Translations under genes and position numbers: made by a program
Notes under the pieces: model-generated
What the model was told of the DNA's origin: nothing
The model's database searches: none
The model's input: only the letters and a program-made list of their open reading frames with translations
Source of the DNA: Promethearchaeota archaeon
GTDB taxonomy: Archaea > Asgardarchaeota > Lokiarchaeia > Sigynarchaeales > SOKP01
Direction: 5' to 3'
NCBI GenBank assembly: GCA_030668025.1
Contig: DAOUUT010000003.1
Location: 1-44,614, forward strand
Length of the DNA: 44,614 nt
Shown here: piece by piece, positions 42,917-44,614 of the stretch
Numbering within the stretch: position 1 is the stretch's first letter
How the letters are laid out: every line of letters starts with the position of its first letter

Positions 42917-44386
42917 TTGATTGTCTTAAAGTATAAAAAAAAGGATTCAATTACCCAAATGCAAATTACAGATTATATTTTTGGGGTTAAGAAATGTGTT
43001 TATATGATGAGCATTCAAAAGGATTACAGGACAGCGATGAAACTCATTAATAGCGTTCCTCGAAAACTTAAACAAAAACGCGGTAGAAAGAAAGATATTA
43101 TAAAATTATTCCATAGAATTGACCATTTTATTAAAAAGGGAGATTTAACACCCATAAGACCTCAATATCTTAGGAGATTCCGAGACGTGGCGGTTGTACC
43201 TGAGTCAGAGATAAATTATGAAGGAATTAGTCGGGTTGAAAAATTAATGCTGAAAGTACTTTCTGGCTTTACTGGTTTTTTCGAACACATCATACTTTGC
43301 AATAATTTCTCTTATTTTGACGATATACAAGAGACATTAGAAGCAAAGGATATTTCTTTTAGAAATCGATTCTTACATGATGTAATCATCTTTGAACTCT
43401 CCCGCATTCACATAGGAATTGATAATTACACGTCGTACTTGAATGCAATTAGATATTTTCAAGCTAATTATCTTAAAACCGTGCTTCACGACCCGGACTA
43501 CTTCCCTGGCGTAAATATAGTGAGTCATGCCATGAGAGCTATTCCTTTAAAAGCGCTAAAGCAATTCTTTTTCGAACTGCTCGAAGAAACTTACGAGTTT
43601 AAAATTGCTAAAAACAGAATACTTATTTGGGATTGTCAATTTGTTCATTCAAATAGTAGCGATCATTTTAATAAAGAAAAGGGCTCTTATAACGATCCGG
43701 ATGCTGGATTTTGTAGGCATCAAGGAAAAATCTATGGCGTGGGATATAAGGTTTCTACAATTTACGCCTATTGCGGCAATCGTTCCGTTCCAGCCTATTG
43801 TGAGTTATTTTCGGGTAATACTGACGAGTATACAGTCTTTAAAGAGACATTTAGGCATTTTTTTACATTAGGATTTGAGATGCCCTTGATAATCCTAGCT
43901 GATGCGGGTCCATATTCCATCGAGATTCTACGGTGGCTGTTTGAAATGGGAATAATCCCTTTAATAAACTCGAGAAAGTCCATAAAAAATCATAATATAA
44001 TGAAATTAACTGATAATTTCTACGTTAACATGGATTTCATTCCCTCTAATTGGACTAAAGAAGATTTAATCTTATTGATGAATATTAGATCTGAAATTGA
44101 GCGACAGTTTTCGCACATTATAGTGGTTTATCATGCAAGACGAGCAAATGTGCGTGGATTAGAAATGGTGTCAAAACATCGTTATTTAATTTTAATTTTA
44201 GATCTTCTCAAAATTAATACAGCCTATAAACTCGGTAGACCTGACCTAATTGGGAAAGCTCGTATCTTTACCATGACAAAAGGCGTTGATTTTTATTCAG
44301 TATTTCCCGAAATTGCAAAAAAAGACGGTTTTCAAATACTTTTACCAGAATACTCGCGAAATCCGACATTTTTACGAATGGGATAA
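42917..44386 (+). CDS. DDE transposase of the IS
   Basis: A 489-residue transposase. The catalytic triad is likely D239 in ILIWDCQFVHS, D329 in ILADAGPYS and E395 in RSEIERQFS, the D-D-E order of IS4/IS5-like (DDE_Tnp_1) enzymes, where E follows an R..IE..F motif. The N-terminal 100 residues are basic with KLKQKRGRKKD and may bind the inverted repeats. The start is a TTG at 42917, eleven bases after a GAGGA Shine-Dalgarno-like sequence; ATGs at 42959 and 43003 are alternatives. There is no frameshift, so the enzyme looks intact. It catalyses cut-and-paste movement of the element. Confidence 0.82.
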   Translation: MIVLKYKKKDSITQMQITDYIFGVKKCVYMMSIQKDYRTAMKLINSVPRKLKQKRGRKKDIIKLFHRIDHFIKKGDLTPIRPQYLRRFRDVAVVPESEINYEGISRVEKLMLKVLSGFTGFFEHIILCNNFSYFDDIQETLEAKDISFRNRFLHDVIIFELSRIHIGIDNYTSYLNAIRYFQANYLKTVLHDPDYFPGVNIVSHAMRAIPLKALKQFFFELLEETYEFKIAKNRILIWDCQFVHSNSSDHFNKEKGSYNDPDAGFCRHQGKIYGVGYKVSTIYAYCGNRSVPAYCELFSGNTDEYTVFKETFRHFFTLGFEMPLIILADAGPYSIEILRWLFEMGIIPLINSRKSIKNHNIMKLTDNFYVNMDFIPSNWTKEDLILLMNIRSEIERQFSHIIVVYHARRANVRGLEMVSKHRYLILILDLLKINTAYKLGRPDLIGKARIFTMTKGVDFYSVFPEIAKKDGFQILLPEYSRNPTFLRMG

Positions 44387-44464
44387 TCAAGATTTTAGTC
44401 GGAATAAGATTTAAAACTTTTAAAAATAAGATTTATTTATAGATTTAAAAATACACTCAATTGT
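44381..44464 (-). repeat. Right terminal inverted repeat of the IS
   Basis: Reverse complement of the left repeat. Its first bases overlap the transposase stop codon (44384-44386). Confidence 0.9.
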
Positions 44465-44475
44465 AAATGATAAAA

Positions 44476-44614
44476 ATGAAATACAAAAAAGACCAATATA
44501 TTAATGGTTTCTCGATATGTGCCTTAATATTCGCAGGCATTTTTTTCTACTGGGGTATTAACGGAATTATTGATGGTTTTTGGAGATTTGGTGGAGTAAA
44601 CTGGATGAGTTTTA
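44476..44614 (+). CDS. Membrane protein paralogous to 42005-42490 (partial)
   Basis: The 5' end of a gene that leaves the window. The first residues, MKYKKDQYINGFSICALIFA then FFYWGINGIIDGFW, align with MHYERNEYNEGFSICGLIIA then FLYWGFNNLINWGF of the gene at 42005, so the pair is a tandem duplication. ATG 44476 is chosen by this alignment; an in-frame ATG at 44467 lies only two bases beyond the IS end. The IS has removed the original upstream region, so the gene probably lost its promoter or depends on one in the element. Confidence 0.7.
   Translation, partial: MKYKKDQYINGFSICALIFAGIFFYWGINGIIDGFWRFGGVNWMSF

Larger units (their letters stand above)
42617..44464 (+). mobile_element. Insertion sequence with 84-bp inverted repeats
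   Basis: An 1848-bp element. The left end (42617-42700) and right end (44381-44464) are inverted repeats matching at 80 of 84 bases, starting ACAATTGAGTGTATTTTTAA at each tip. It contains one transposase gene, whose stop lies within the right repeat. No clear target duplication is visible: the left flank is AAAAA and the right flank is AAATG. It is inserted about 11 bases upstream of the start of a membrane protein gene and separates two tandem paralogues. The intact long repeats and full-length transposase suggest it is recent and could be mobile. Confidence 0.85.

Noticed and set aside
42607..44474. Target-site duplication of the IS
   Set aside because: Flanks AAAAA and AAATG share only an A-run, which is not informative in this DNA.

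Overview
The window is strongly AT-rich DNA with dense, short-spaced genes and long AT-only intergenic stretches. The gene content is archaeal: archaeal-type Smc/ScpA, an archaeal-type thymidylate synthase, a RimK/MptN-like ATP-grasp ligase, an MJ_1487-like B12/radical-SAM protein, a tRNA-Asp with an intron in the T-loop, and several ATG-less genes starting at TTG or GTG. Roadblock- and longin-like proteins, a small-GTPase-like protein and four SCP2-like proteins in one window point to an Asgard (Lokiarchaeia-like) archaeon. This taxonomic placement is inference from gene content.

Region 1 (1-863): the 3' end of smc, overlapping scpA by 4 bases. Region 2 (about 864-17100): an accessory island unlike the rest. 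It holds a four-repeat zinc-finger/nuclease-like protein and a decayed second copy of its 3' end, four HEPN-type proteins (RxxxxH motifs), a TPR protein with a phosphoribosyltransferase-like C-terminus, a fragment of a TIR/deoxyribosyltransferase-like domain, the C-terminal half of a viperin-like antiviral enzyme, a 5'-truncated N-formylglutamate amidohydrolase-like gene, and an Mrr-like nuclease. A dispersed C-rich intergenic sequence occurs five times here, and a direct repeat of about 260 bp brackets the 12.7-16.8 kb block. Right after the second repeat copy lies a scpB-like gene (17127-17642). The island therefore appears to sit between smc-scpA and scpB and looks like a defence hotspot with many decaying genes.

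Region 3 (17667-36100): mostly housekeeping or conserved genes. These are a GTPase with two unknown partners, a RimK-like ligase, Maf, two tandem dolichol-kinase/CTP-transferase-like membrane proteins, a MoaD-like ubiquitin-fold protein, thymidylate synthase, TatD (apparently starting at ATT), an intact N-formylglutamate amidohydrolase-like protein, a B12/radical SAM protein, an acyl-CoA transferase fused to a GNAT domain, an HtpX-like protease and a U32 peptidase.

Region 4 (36151-44614): two tandem SCP2 proteins, tRNA-Asp (30-nt intron in the T-loop, encoded CCA), a methyltransferase, two more diverged SCP2-like proteins, tRNA-Arg, a longin/roadblock-like protein and a roadblock protein. Last come two tandem paralogous membrane proteins, separated by an 1.85-kb insertion sequence with 84-bp inverted repeats. 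No rRNA, CRISPR array or replication origin was recognised.
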